DNA of 8,383 nt from an uncultured Lentisphaeria bacterium (GTDB taxonomy: Bacteria; Verrucomicrobiota; Lentisphaeria; Victivallales; Victivallaceae). Location of the stretch: assembly GCA_949298665.1 (NCBI GenBank), contig CASFXO010000025.1, positions 1 through 8,383 on the forward strand. Direction: 5' to 3'. Below, piece by piece: positions 1-6,759 of this stretch (positions are counted from its first letter, which is position 1; every line of letters begins with the position of its first letter). The notes below the pieces were generated by a model, which was given only the letters and a program-made list of their open reading frames with translations, ran no database searches and had not been told where the DNA came from. Made by a program: the position numbers and the translations under genes.

Positions 1-2
1 CT

Positions 3-605
3 TCAGTGCTGGAGAGTCAGGTTCTGGCCGCCCGCGCCTGCGATGCGGACCTGGTGGTCCGGGTGCAACGGGGCTCCTACAGCGATCTGGTCAAACCGCT
101 GGAACTGGACGCCGCCGGGATCATGGTGCCGCATGTGAAATCGGCGGACGAGGCGGCGGAGATCATTCGTCAGGTCCGGTTTCATCCGCTCGGCATGAGG
201 GCGATGGATGGAGGAAACCGGGACGGCGGTTACGGGGCATTCGAATTTCAGGAATACATTCGTTTCGTCAATGCCAACCGATTTGTGATTCTGCAGATCG
301 AGGATTGCTGCGCGTTGGAGGAACTCGACGCGATCTGCGCGCTGGAGGGATTCGACATTCTCTTTTTCGGGCCGGGGGATTTCACGCAGTCGCTCGGATG
401 TCCGGGAGAATTCCGGCGGCCGGAGGTCGCCGCCGCCCGGCATCGGGTGGCCGATGCTGCGCGCCGGGCTGGGAAATTCGCGGGAACGGTCGGGACTCCC
501 GGTACTTTCCGTGAGCTGTGCGCCGAAGGGTTCCAGTTCATCAATCTCGGCGCTGACGTGATCGGACTGAATGAACATTGCCGGGCGCTGCTGGCCGGTC
601 GATGA
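3..605 (+). CDS. HpcH/HpaI-type 2-oxo-acid aldolase, 5' partial
   Basis: Class II (metal-dependent) pyruvate-type aldolase of the HpcH/HpaI family. Such enzymes reversibly cleave 2-keto-3-deoxy sugar acids or 4-hydroxy-2-oxo acids to pyruvate (or a related oxo acid) plus an aldehyde in the cytoplasm. The reading frame is open to the left edge, so about the first 50 residues are missing. Visible family motifs are GIMVPHV, a QIE motif whose Glu (codon 300-302) matches the first metal ligand, and FFGPGDFTQSLG, whose Asp (codon 378-380) matches the second. The end, FINLGADVIGL, also fits the family. The stop at 603-605 lies 22 nt before the heparinase start, which suggests one operon. From that context I infer a role on a keto-deoxy sugar acid made from uronates. 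The exact substrate cannot be read from the sequence, and a citrate-lyase-beta-like or rhamnonate-type aldolase is possible. Confidence 0.88.
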   Translation, partial: SVLESQVLAARACDADLVVRVQRGSYSDLVKPLELDAAGIMVPHVKSADEAAEIIRQVRFHPLGMRAMDGGNRDGGYGAFEFQEYIRFVNANRFVILQIEDCCALEELDAICALEGFDILFFGPGDFTQSLGCPGEFRRPEVAAARHRVADAARRAGKFAGTVGTPGTFRELCAEGFQFINLGADVIGLNEHCRALLAGR

Positions 606-616
606 ATACAGGAGGC

Positions 617-621
617 GGAGG
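617..621 (+). promoter_or_regulatory. Ribosome binding site deciding the heparinase start
   Basis: GGAGG lies 6 nt before the ATG at 628, an ideal spacing. A second candidate, AAGGAGG at 662-668, lies 4 nt before an in-frame ATG at 673. The first start gives a positively charged n-region (residues MGRNLVKTIIR) for the signal peptide, whereas the second leaves none, so 628 is preferred. Confidence 0.6.
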
Positions 622-627
622 CGTATC

Positions 628-3351
628 ATGGGACGGAATCTGGTGAAAACGATTATCCGGGAAGGAGGCGGCATGATTCTGGGCGCGTGTCTGCTGCTGT
701 GCTGTTGCACAGACGCTGCCGGTGCGGCCGACGGACGGCTGATTCTGGAGGCGGAGGAGGGGGATTTCCCGCCGGAACGCCTGGAGGTCGTGGACGGAGC
801 GTTCCGTACCGGCGGTCGGGGCGTGGTGCTCCGGAAAGGGGCGGGAGAACAGGCGGCGACGGAAACGCCGGATCTGCTGATCCGTTTTGAGATCCCGCAG
901 GCCGGACGGTACTGGATCGGCGGTGTGGCCGCCACCCGCGGTAGTGCCCGGGAGTTGATGGACCGGCGTCGCGCGGCCAGAAACAAGCTCGGACTGGAGC
1001 TGAAATTGAAGATCGACGGCGGTCGGGAACGGCGCCGGATCGCCATGGAGCCATGGAACAACCAGGATGGGATGTACAAAGATTACCTGAAACATGATTT
1101 CTCCGCCGGTTCCCACGTCCTGGCACTGAAGCTGCCGCCGGACCTGATTCTGGACCGTCTGGAAATCCGTCCGTATCAGGCGCCGCCGGTACCGGCCGCG
1201 GCGGAATCCTACCAGCCGCCCGTGGTGCCCCGTACCGGGCGGCCCCGGATCTGGGTGACGCCGGAGTCGCTGCCCGCGGTGCGCGCCCGTCTCCGGACGG
1301 AAAGCCACCGCCGGTTGTACGAAATGATCAAGACCACGGCCCGCGAGACGGCGCCGCCCCGGGACGCGGCGGATTATGACCGCCGTTATCAGCGAATTGC
1401 GGTGGCGAAGGCGTTTGTCGGGCTGATGGAGAAAGATGAAGCGCTCTCCCGTGAGGCGGCAGCATGGATTGCCCCGTATGCGGCGGAGCTGGAATTCGGC
1501 AATGATCTGGACGCGTTTCGGAAGACCGGCGAGGCGATCTATCATATTTCACTGGTATACGACTGGTGCCGTCCCTTTTTCAGCGCGGACGAGGCGAAGG
1601 CGATTCGTACCCGGCTGTTGGAGCTGGCGGAGGATCTCAGCATCGGCTGGCCTCCCTTCCGGCAGATCGTGACCAACGGCCACGGCAACGAGGACCAGCT
1701 GAACCGCAATCTTCTCGCCATGGCCATCGCACTGTACGGCGAGGAAGACCGGCCGTACCGGTATTGTGCCTACCGGCTCTGGGAGGAACTGGCGCCGCTG
1801 CGGAACCTGGAGTACCGGAGCGGCCGCCACAACCAGGGGGTCAGTTACGGTGTGGCGCGGTTCGGCTACGAGATGACGGCAGCCCATCTGATTCGGCGCA
1901 TGGCCGGAGTGGAACTTTTCGATCCCGTGGCGAAAAAGCTGGGGTATTTCTGGCTGTATGCCCGGCTGCCGGATGGAACCATGCTGCTGGACGGCGACAT
2001 GAGTCTCGGGAGCCGTTTCTGGCGTTATCCGGACCAGTTTTTTCTGCTGGCCGCCTATGCGGAGGATCCGGTACTGCTGGGGGAATTCGAGCGCCAGGGG
2101 GGAGAGACGACGGATCCGATGCTGTATCTGCTGCTGCACGATCCGGAGTTGAAACCGGAATGCGACCGGTCCGAGCTGCCGCTCACCCGTTATTTCACGG
2201 GAGTGTTGCCGGGGATGATTGTCCGTACCGGCTGGAACATGGGCCCGGAGAGCCGCGACGCCGTGGTGGAATTCAAGGGGGGCGGCGAAGCCGCGGGCAA
2301 TCATCAGCATGCGGACGCGGGAGCTTTTCAGATCTATTACCGGGGAGTACTGGCGACCGATCTGGGAATGTACGGTTTTTACGGGGTGCCGTATGACTTT
2401 GATTTCGCCAAGCGTTCCATCGCTCACAATGTCATGCTGGTATACGACCCTGAGGAAACGTTTCAACGCAATGCGGCCAACGACGGCGGTCAGCGTTTCA
2501 ACCAGAATTGCCCGGCCAACCTTCAGGAGCTGCGGCGCAACGCCCGGTATCGCGCGGGCAGACTGCTGAACGGCGCGTTCGGGCCGGAAGCACGGCAGCC
2601 GTTTTTCAACTATCTGAAATGCGATCTCCGGGAGGCCTATTCCGGCAAGGTGAGACACTATACGCGCACTTTCTGTTTTGTCCGTCACGACCGGAGGGAC
2701 CGGCCGGGAACGCTGATCGTCTTCGACCGGATTCGGAGCGCCCGGCCGGAATTGAAAAAGTACTGGCTGCTCAATACCCTTGCCCGGCCGGAAACGACCG
2801 GCGGCCGCCATCGCGTGCGGTCCGGGACAGGCGCGGGAGACGGTATGCTGACGACGACGATGCTGCTGCCGGAGCATTCGGAAATGACGGTGGCGGGCGG
2901 CGGGGACGCCCACCGTTTCTTCGGCGTCGAGGTGGTTCCGGCGCAGCCGAACGCCCCGCAGGCGCAGGGATATCGCACCATGTTCTCGCCACGCGAAGCA
3001 CAGTGTTCGGATCGTTTTCTGGCGGTCATGCAGATTCACGATGCCGGAGCGGCCGTTCCGGAGGTAACCGGTGTGGTGGCGGACGAGACGGTAACGCTTG
3101 ATCTGGGCGACACGCTGGTTGTGCTCGGGGTACCGGAGCCGCCGACGCGCCGGTCATTCGTGCTGGACATTCCCGATGGTCGGAAAGGTGTCCGGGTTTT
3201 GATTGCCGACGTCGCGCCCGGCGTCTGGTCGGTTGCCGGGAACGGGGCCGTGCGGGAGGTGCAGGTCGGCCGGGCGGAGGGATGCGGTTTGCTCACGCTC
3301 GACTGCGGCCGGTATGAAGTGCAGTTCCGCAGTCACTCTGACAATCAATAA
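628..3351 (+). CDS. Secreted heparinase II/III-family polysaccharide lyase
   Basis: Predicted exported lyase of 907 aa that would cleave uronic-acid-containing polysaccharides by beta-elimination. Residues 1 to about 35 look like a signal peptide (charged start, LGACLLLCCC core, likely cut after DAAGA). Residues about 36-185 look like a beta-sandwich, perhaps carbohydrate-binding. About 200-500 are an alpha-helical toroid region and about 525-907 a beta-sheet region with the heparinase II/III signature. Visible candidate active-site residues are H352 and E355 (NGHGNED), Y407 (HNQGVSY), H559 and H561 (NHQHADAG), D578 (ATDLG) and H600 (AHNVM). The spacing H352-E355-Y407 and H561-D578 equals that of H202-E205-Y257 and H408-D425 in Pedobacter heparinase II as I remember it. 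The substrate (heparinoid, alginate or other) is undetermined. It lies between an aldolase and a prepilin-like gene in one apparent operon. An in-frame ATG at 571 overlaps the aldolase gene and has no good RBS. Confidence 0.88.
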   Translation: MGRNLVKTIIREGGGMILGACLLLCCCTDAAGAADGRLILEAEEGDFPPERLEVVDGAFRTGGRGVVLRKGAGEQAATETPDLLIRFEIPQAGRYWIGGVAATRGSARELMDRRRAARNKLGLELKLKIDGGRERRRIAMEPWNNQDGMYKDYLKHDFSAGSHVLALKLPPDLILDRLEIRPYQAPPVPAAAESYQPPVVPRTGRPRIWVTPESLPAVRARLRTESHRRLYEMIKTTARETAPPRDAADYDRRYQRIAVAKAFVGLMEKDEALSREAAAWIAPYAAELEFGNDLDAFRKTGEAIYHISLVYDWCRPFFSADEAKAIRTRLLELAEDLSIGWPPFRQIVTNGHGNEDQLNRNLLAMAIALYGEEDRPYRYCAYRLWEELAPLRNLEYRSGRHNQGVSYGVARFGYEMTAAHLIRRMAGVELFDPVAKKLGYFWLYARLPDGTMLLDGDMSLGSRFWRYPDQFFLLAAYAEDPVLLGEFERQGGETTDPMLYLLLHDPELKPECDRSELPLTRYFTGVLPGMIVRTGWNMGPESRDAVVEFKGGGEAAGNHQHADAGAFQIYYRGVLATDLGMYGFYGVPYDFDFAKRSIAHNVMLVYDPEETFQRNAANDGGQRFNQNCPANLQELRRNARYRAGRLLNGAFGPEARQPFFNYLKCDLREAYSGKVRHYTRTFCFVRHDRRDRPGTLIVFDRIRSARPELKKYWLLNTLARPETTGGRHRVRSGTGAGDGMLTTTMLLPEHSEMTVAGGGDAHRFFGVEVVPAQPNAPQAQGYRTMFSPREAQCSDRFLAVMQIHDAGAAVPEVTGVVADETVTLDLGDTLVVLGVPEPPTRRSFVLDIPDGRKGVRVLIADVAPGVWSVAGNGAVREVQVGRAEGCGLLTLDCGRYEVQFRSHSDNQ

Positions 3352-3369
3352 TTAACGGGGAGATGTGTT

Positions 3370-4089
3370 ATGTCGCACAAACGGTTTACGCTGATTGAAC
3401 TGCTGGTGGTGATCGCAATTATCGCCTTCCTCGCCGCCATGCTGCTGCCGGCCCTGAACCGGGCCCGGGAGCACGCCCGGTGCGCTTCCTGTTCCGGAAA
3501 TCTGAAGCAGATGTCCGCCGCTTTCAACATGTACATCAATGATTATGACTATATGTTGATTCTGGACGGGTATGGGTTCAGCGCCGCCTGCTGGAAGAAC
3601 CAGCTGGCGCCTTATCTCGGTATCGTACCCGATATGGCGGCGACGCCCTGGCCGGGGATGGAACTGGCTAGGGGGATTTTTCGCTGTCCGTCGTTCCGCG
3701 AGGAGATTCAGACCGTATCGGTAGCGGACGAACGCCGTTTCTGTCTGGGCGGTTACGGCTGGAACTACAATCAACTCGGCTATAAGTCCGCGGCCACCAA
3801 TCCGGGGGCGACCGTTGTCACTGAAACCCGGCCGGTCAAGGTGAAGAAACCGTCGGAAACGTATGCGATCGGCGATACCATCGACTGGGGCGGGCACTAC
3901 TATACGTTGTGCGCCCTGTACAATCCGGTGACGACCAATTCCACCGTCGGCGGGGTGGCGGTGGGAAATCGCCATGCCGGGACGGTCAACCTGATGTGGG
4001 TGGACGGACATGTGAGCAACATGTCTCAGCAGGCGCTGCTGACCGGGGTGAACGGCAACCGCTCGTATTATTATTTGATCGACAAATAA
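3370..4089 (+). CDS. Prepilin-type N-terminal cleavage/H-X9-DG domain protein
   Basis: A 239-aa pseudopilin-like protein of the kind found in large numbers in Lentisphaerota and Planctomycetota. Residues 6-29 are the hydrophobic prepilin helix (FTLIELLVVIAIIA) with the conserved Glu at position 10, five residues into the mature form. A C-x2-C pair followed by GNLKQM (residues 38-48) is typical of the family. H202, nine residues, then D212-G213 is the H-X9-DG motif. The residue before the cleavage site is Arg (KR-FTLIE), not the usual Gly. GGGGAGA at 3357-3363 is a strong RBS 6 nt before the ATG, and the gap to the heparinase stop is 18 nt, so the two are probably co-transcribed. Such proteins are thought to be inserted by the type II secretion/type IV pilus machinery, but their role is unknown. 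Here it may help display or export the neighbouring lyase (inference). Confidence 0.92.
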   Translation: MSHKRFTLIELLVVIAIIAFLAAMLLPALNRAREHARCASCSGNLKQMSAAFNMYINDYDYMLILDGYGFSAACWKNQLAPYLGIVPDMAATPWPGMELARGIFRCPSFREEIQTVSVADERRFCLGGYGWNYNQLGYKSAATNPGATVVTETRPVKVKKPSETYAIGDTIDWGGHYYTLCALYNPVTTNSTVGGVAVGNRHAGTVNLMWVDGHVSNMSQQALLTGVNGNRSYYYLIDK

Positions 4090-4165
4090 CGCGGTGTTCC
4101 ACTGCCGACCACGTTGCGGCCGTTTTTCGTGCCGTACCGGACTTGCATTCCCGGCCGCAGACGCT

Positions 4166-4951
4166 ATGGTAATGCCGAAAAAAAACGATGGAACGGTCGG
4201 CACAATGACGGGAAATCCATTTTCCACGGATGATTCGGAACGGTTGACCGCCGCCTGTCTGCTGAGCGCGATCGGCGGCTTTCTGGATGTGTATACCTAT
4301 CTTTTCCGCGGCGGCGTGTTCGCCAACGCGGTAACCGGCAACATTGTGCTGCTGGGATTGCAGCTGTCCCGGGGCGAATGGAGCCGCTGCGGACGATACG
4401 GTCTGGCGATCGGTTTTTATGCGCTGGGCATTTTTGCGGCGGGACTTTTCCAGTGGAAGTTCCCGTTCCGGAAGGTCAGCTGGCGCCAGACGGTGATCCT
4501 GCTGGAGCTGGGGTGTCTGCTGGCCGTCAGCCTGATTCCGCCGGGGAGATGGGATTTCGTGGTCAATTCCCTGATCGCCTTCGTCTGCGCGCTGCAGGTG
4601 CAGGCGTTCCGGAAGGTGCGGGGACTGCCCTTCGCCTCCACCATGTGCACGGGCAATCTGCGCAGCGGCACGGAGGCGTTGTTCCGGAGCTGGCGCGACC
4701 GCGACCGGAATGCCCGGTTGAAGGCCTGGCATTATTACGGCGTCATTCTCTGTTTCATCGCCGGAGCGGCGGGCGGGGCCGTTTTGCTGAGCCGTTATGG
4801 GAATCGGGCTTTTCTGCTGGCTCCGGCGGGATTGCTGGCGGCGTTTTTTCTGATCGTGCCGCGACGGACGCTGGCAACCTGGCGGCGGCGTTTTCTGCCT
4901 CGCGGCAGAAGACGTTGCCAGGCGGATGGAAACAGTTCCGCATCGTCTTGA
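4166..4951 (+). CDS. DUF1275 (YoaK/UPF0700) family membrane protein
   Basis: Integral inner-membrane protein of about 261 aa with roughly six hydrophobic segments (about 27-46, 54-67, 78-98, 109-125, 131-147, 190-209, 214-232). The family signature is present: GGFLDVYTYLFRGG then VFANAVTGNIVLLG, with the TGN motif repeated as TMCTGNLRSG around residue 160, suggesting an internal duplication. The family's function is not established; a transporter role has been proposed for relatives. The start is uncertain because no good RBS precedes any candidate: ATG at 4166, 4172 or 4205. The last leaves less non-conserved N-terminus and 248 aa. A GTG at 4094 is less likely. The C-terminus is Arg-rich (RRRFLPRGRRR), giving a cytoplasmic positive tail. 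It follows the prepilin-like gene by 76 nt with no clear promoter, so it could belong to the same transcript. Confidence 0.82.
   Translation: MVMPKKNDGTVGTMTGNPFSTDDSERLTAACLLSAIGGFLDVYTYLFRGGVFANAVTGNIVLLGLQLSRGEWSRCGRYGLAIGFYALGIFAAGLFQWKFPFRKVSWRQTVILLELGCLLAVSLIPPGRWDFVVNSLIAFVCALQVQAFRKVRGLPFASTMCTGNLRSGTEALFRSWRDRDRNARLKAWHYYGVILCFIAGAAGGAVLLSRYGNRAFLLAPAGLLAAFFLIVPRRTLATWRRRFLPRGRRRCQADGNSSASS
4871..4921. repeat. Long inverted repeat/hairpin at the 3' end of the DUF1275 gene
   Basis: The inner stem pairs 4889-4899 with 4904-4914 around a TCGC loop: 11 bp with one G-T pair. An outer arm, CTGGCAAC (4871-4878) against GTTGCCAG (4914-4921), is also perfectly complementary and stacks on the inner stem across a 10-nt bulge, sharing base 4914. 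There is no T-run immediately after it on either strand, so it is not a classic terminator. Confidence 0.6.
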
Positions 4952-4973
4952 TGGCGGGCACGGCAGAAAAAAG

Positions 4974-5020
4974 TGGTGGATCCGCCCGGACTTGAACCGA
5001 GGACCCGGAGATTATGAGTC
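4974..5020 (-). pseudogene. Displaced 3' half of a tRNA-Met(CAT) gene, likely attachment site
   Basis: Read on the minus strand, this is exactly tRNA positions 30-76. The anticodon loop CTCATAA has anticodon CAT at 5014-5016, and the 3' anticodon strand is TCTCC. A 5-nt variable loop follows, then the T stem CTCGG/CCGGG around loop TTCAAGT. The acceptor strand CGGATCC, discriminator A and encoded CCA (4974-4976) complete it. The 5' half is absent: the next bases to the right read AATGA where GGAGA would be needed, so only two of five anticodon-stem pairs form, and no D arm or 5' acceptor strand follows. With an integrase gene starting about 100 bp to the right, this is best read as an att site with crossover near the anticodon loop. 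A CAT anticodon could also belong to an Ile2 or initiator tRNA. Confidence 0.82.
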
Positions 5021-5075
5021 ATTTTGTGTATTGCAGAATGAGCTTGTTTTTTTGATTTTTATGGCTTTTTTTAGG

Positions 5076-5103
5076 TTGCAATAATTGGTGGAGATACTAT
5101 ATT
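5076..5103 (+). promoter_or_regulatory. Candidate integrase promoter
   Basis: A -35-like TTGCAA (5076-5081) and a -10-like TATATT (5098-5103) are 16 nt apart, in A+T-rich DNA just upstream of the integrase. Transcription would start near 5110. The -10 overlaps the left arm of the inverted repeat at 5102-5134, so a protein bound there could block transcription. Confidence 0.4.
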
Positions 5104-5134
5104 TTTGTAACAAAATGTTACAATGTTACAAAAA
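5102..5134. repeat. Inverted and direct GTTACA repeats at the integrase start
   Basis: TTTTTGTAAC (5102-5111) and GTTACAAAAA (5125-5134) are a perfect 10-bp inverted repeat. A third copy, GTTACAA (5117-5123), sits between them and also pairs with the left arm across a 5-nt loop. The result is three copies of one heptamer, two direct and one inverted. They cover the predicted -10 region and the first possible start codon, which fits an operator or arm-type recombinase or excisionase sites. Confidence 0.6.
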
Positions 5135-6325
5135 TATGAGAAAATGTTAACGGATTCATTTTTGAGAAGCGCGTCTCCGGGAGAGTATCGGGATGATGGT
5201 GTCCCAGGGTTATCCATCCGATGCGGAGTGCGCAAAAAAACCTGGTATTTTGTCTTCCGGGCAGGCGGAAGAATCGTTCGAAAAAATCTCGGTTCATTCC
5301 CGGATGTAAAGCTGCGGGACGCTCGAAAGGCGGCTAGAATTGAGGCCGGAATTATACTCGCAGATCCGGAACGGAAAAGTATGGCGTCCATCACCATTGA
5401 TGAGGTTTGGGAGAGATGGCGAGTAGACAAGGGCGAAGCAAAGCGGTCCGCCTTAAAAGATGAGCAGTTGTGGCGTATTCATATCGAGCCGAGATTCGGT
5501 GGGGAGATGTTGGCAAAAATACCAAAATTCTCCATCGAAAAAATGAAAGCGGAAATGCAGGGAACTCCGGTTGCATTCAATCGGGCACGAGCTTTGATGA
5601 CGACCCTTTTCAACTATGCCAACATCCGACTGGGGACCGGTTGTTTCAACTCACCGCAAGCTGTTGAAAAGTATCCGGAAACACCGCGGGACGTATTTCT
5701 TACAAGTGAGGAGGCCTCAAGTTTCTTCAGGGAGCTGGATTCGCCGCGGACTGCGGATAACGCCCGCGATCTCATCTATATGACTCTGCATAGCGGCATG
5801 CGGCCAGGAGAGGTAATGGCGCTCAGATGGGCGGATGTGGATATGGCGCATGGCGTAATCGCCATCCCGGCAGAAAGGGCAAAGGGGAGGCGAGAAATGA
5901 TCACCCCAATCACACGGAAAATGGCTGAAATTCTTGAAAAAAGAATCGGCGACGACCGCACTTTTGTATTTAAAAATCGCCAAACAGCAAACACCGGCAA
6001 AAACAAGGCGGAAGGCCATGTCACCTCTTTTCGAAAAGCACTCCTCGGCGTGTGCCGCCGGGCAGGGGTGCGGGAAATTCATCCCCACGATCTGCGAAGA
6101 ACGTACGGAATGTGGCTGCTGAATGCAGGCGCCTCCATGGAGGATGTTTCCGCAGCGCTTCACCACTCAAGCATTACCGTAACGCAGAAGGTTTATGCGA
6201 AAATTCTTCCCGAAAGGCTGCGGGAGGGAGCGGAAAAAATAGCCCAAATCATAGAAAAATCAAAACTCAATCAATCTTCCGGAGAATCCGGAATATCGTC
6301 GGTTGATTCACGCCGGGAGCGGTGA
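5123..6325 (+). CDS. Tyrosine recombinase/integrase (P4-type, with arm-binding domain)
   Basis: Site-specific recombinase of 400 aa that probably integrates and excises this element at the tRNA-Met gene. Residues about 8-85 resemble the DUF4102-type arm-DNA-binding domain (DGVPGLSIR, WYFVF, LGSFPDVKLRDARK). About 88-190 are the SAM-like core-binding domain and about 193-375 the catalytic domain. The catalytic set is complete: R227 (GMRPGE), K254 (AKGRRE), H322 and R325 (HPHDLRRT), H348 (LHHSS) and the nucleophile Y358 (KVYAKI). The start is uncertain. ATG 5123 has no RBS and lies within a repeat, whereas ATG 5144 gives 393 aa beginning MLTDSFLRS, which lines up better with the family's N-terminus. 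The 3' end overlaps the convergent nuclease gene by 55 bp. It lies about 100 bp from the tRNA remnant, the usual layout for such elements. Confidence 0.95.
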   Translation: MLQKYEKMLTDSFLRSASPGEYRDDGVPGLSIRCGVRKKTWYFVFRAGGRIVRKNLGSFPDVKLRDARKAARIEAGIILADPERKSMASITIDEVWERWRVDKGEAKRSALKDEQLWRIHIEPRFGGEMLAKIPKFSIEKMKAEMQGTPVAFNRARALMTTLFNYANIRLGTGCFNSPQAVEKYPETPRDVFLTSEEASSFFRELDSPRTADNARDLIYMTLHSGMRPGEVMALRWADVDMAHGVIAIPAERAKGRREMITPITRKMAEILEKRIGDDRTFVFKNRQTANTGKNKAEGHVTSFRKALLGVCRRAGVREIHPHDLRRTYGMWLLNAGASMEDVSAALHHSSITVTQKVYAKILPERLREGAEKIAQIIEKSKLNQSSGESGISSVDSRRER

Positions 6326-6759
6326 TCTTCCGGAGAGACCGGAGAAGGATCCGACCAGAGACCGCGGCGCGCCTTCCGCGCTTCCTCATGGGCTGCTGCG
6401 TAGTCCTTCCGGTCTGGTGCATATTTCGGGACATACCAGGCAAGTCCCATTTTCAGAAGTTCAAGCGCCACATCCCGCCCTCCAGCCGTAACCCGGACGA
6501 CCGGTCGGCCATAGCTCTCTCCGCGTTTCTCCACCGTTGCACGGCGATTGTGCAGGAGTTCGATCAGGGCGGAACGGGCCACCTTTCCCCATTTCTGATC
6601 AAGTTCCGGAGCGTCGACCCCCCATAGCCTGAAAACGGTACTGTCCGGAGCGGCAATGAAAGAATCGCCGTCGATGATGAAAATCGGGCGAACCCTTTCC
6701 GGAACGGAAAAGGTTGAAAACGCAAGAGAAAATGCAATGATGAAAAATATCCTCTTCAT
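6271..6759 (-). CDS. Exported staphylococcal-nuclease-like (SNase/thermonuclease) protein
   Basis: A 162-aa nuclease of the SNase fold, which hydrolyses DNA or RNA phosphodiester bonds with Ca2+. Residues 1 to about 18 (KRIFFIIAFSLAF core) look like a signal peptide or membrane anchor, so it should act outside the cytoplasm. The catalytic signature is intact: IDGDSF with D32, R44 and D49-A-P-E52 in FRLWGVDAPE, and R85 in YGRPVVRV. These correspond to D21, R35, D40, E43 and R87 of the Staphylococcus enzyme. RRGLWSDP near residue 131 is the usual end of the fold. After it, a charged Ser/Pro/Asp/Glu tail carries SPED twice. The ATG overlaps the stop of the upstream zinc-ribbon gene by 4 nt, so translation is probably coupled. 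Its 3' end runs 55 bp into the convergent integrase gene. Roles could be nutrient DNA uptake or attack on foreign nucleic acid; neither is shown. Confidence 0.9.
   Translation of the reverse strand: MKRIFFIIAFSLAFSTFSVPERVRPIFIIDGDSFIAAPDSTVFRLWGVDAPELDQKWGKVARSALIELLHNRRATVEKRGESYGRPVVRVTAGGRDVALELLKMGLAWYVPKYAPDRKDYAAAHEEARKARRGLWSDPSPVSPEDHRSRRESTDDIPDSPED
6274..6336. repeat. Two 12-bp direct repeats in the integrase/nuclease overlap
   Basis: ATCTTCCGGAGA occurs at 6274-6285 and 6325-6336, 51 bp apart, which is a whole number of codons. On the minus strand both encode Ser-Pro-Glu-Asp in the nuclease tail. The left copy is also half of a TTCCGG-AGAAT-CCGGAA hairpin (6277-6293), and the right copy forms a weaker one (6329-6343). 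Confidence 0.6.

Noticed and set aside
3..1079. Long minus-strand open frame opposite the aldolase and heparinase genes
   Set aside because: Arg/Pro/Ser-rich, no recognisable domain, and opposite well-supported genes in high-G+C DNA, where antisense frames stay open by chance.
1549..3039. 496-codon minus-strand open frame opposite the heparinase gene
   Set aside because: The plus-strand frame carries all the catalytic motifs; this one has none and no RBS-led start.
4090..4165. Possible terminator after the prepilin-like gene (T-run at 4123-4127)
   Set aside because: Only a 4-bp GCCG/CGGC stem with a 9-nt loop precedes the T-run, too weak to call.
4094..4165. GTG start at 4094 for the DUF1275 gene
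   Set aside because: No RBS, and it adds a Cys/Arg-rich stretch unlike the family's N-terminus.
4967..4973. T-run on the minus strand right after the tRNA CCA end as a terminator
   Set aside because: Six T's follow the tRNA end, but no separate hairpin precedes them. It may be a relic of the tRNA gene's own end but cannot be supported.
5016..5122. CRISPR-like or tandem repeat array in the A+T-rich stretch before the integrase
   Set aside because: Only short T-runs and three copies of one heptamer; no regular repeat-spacer unit.
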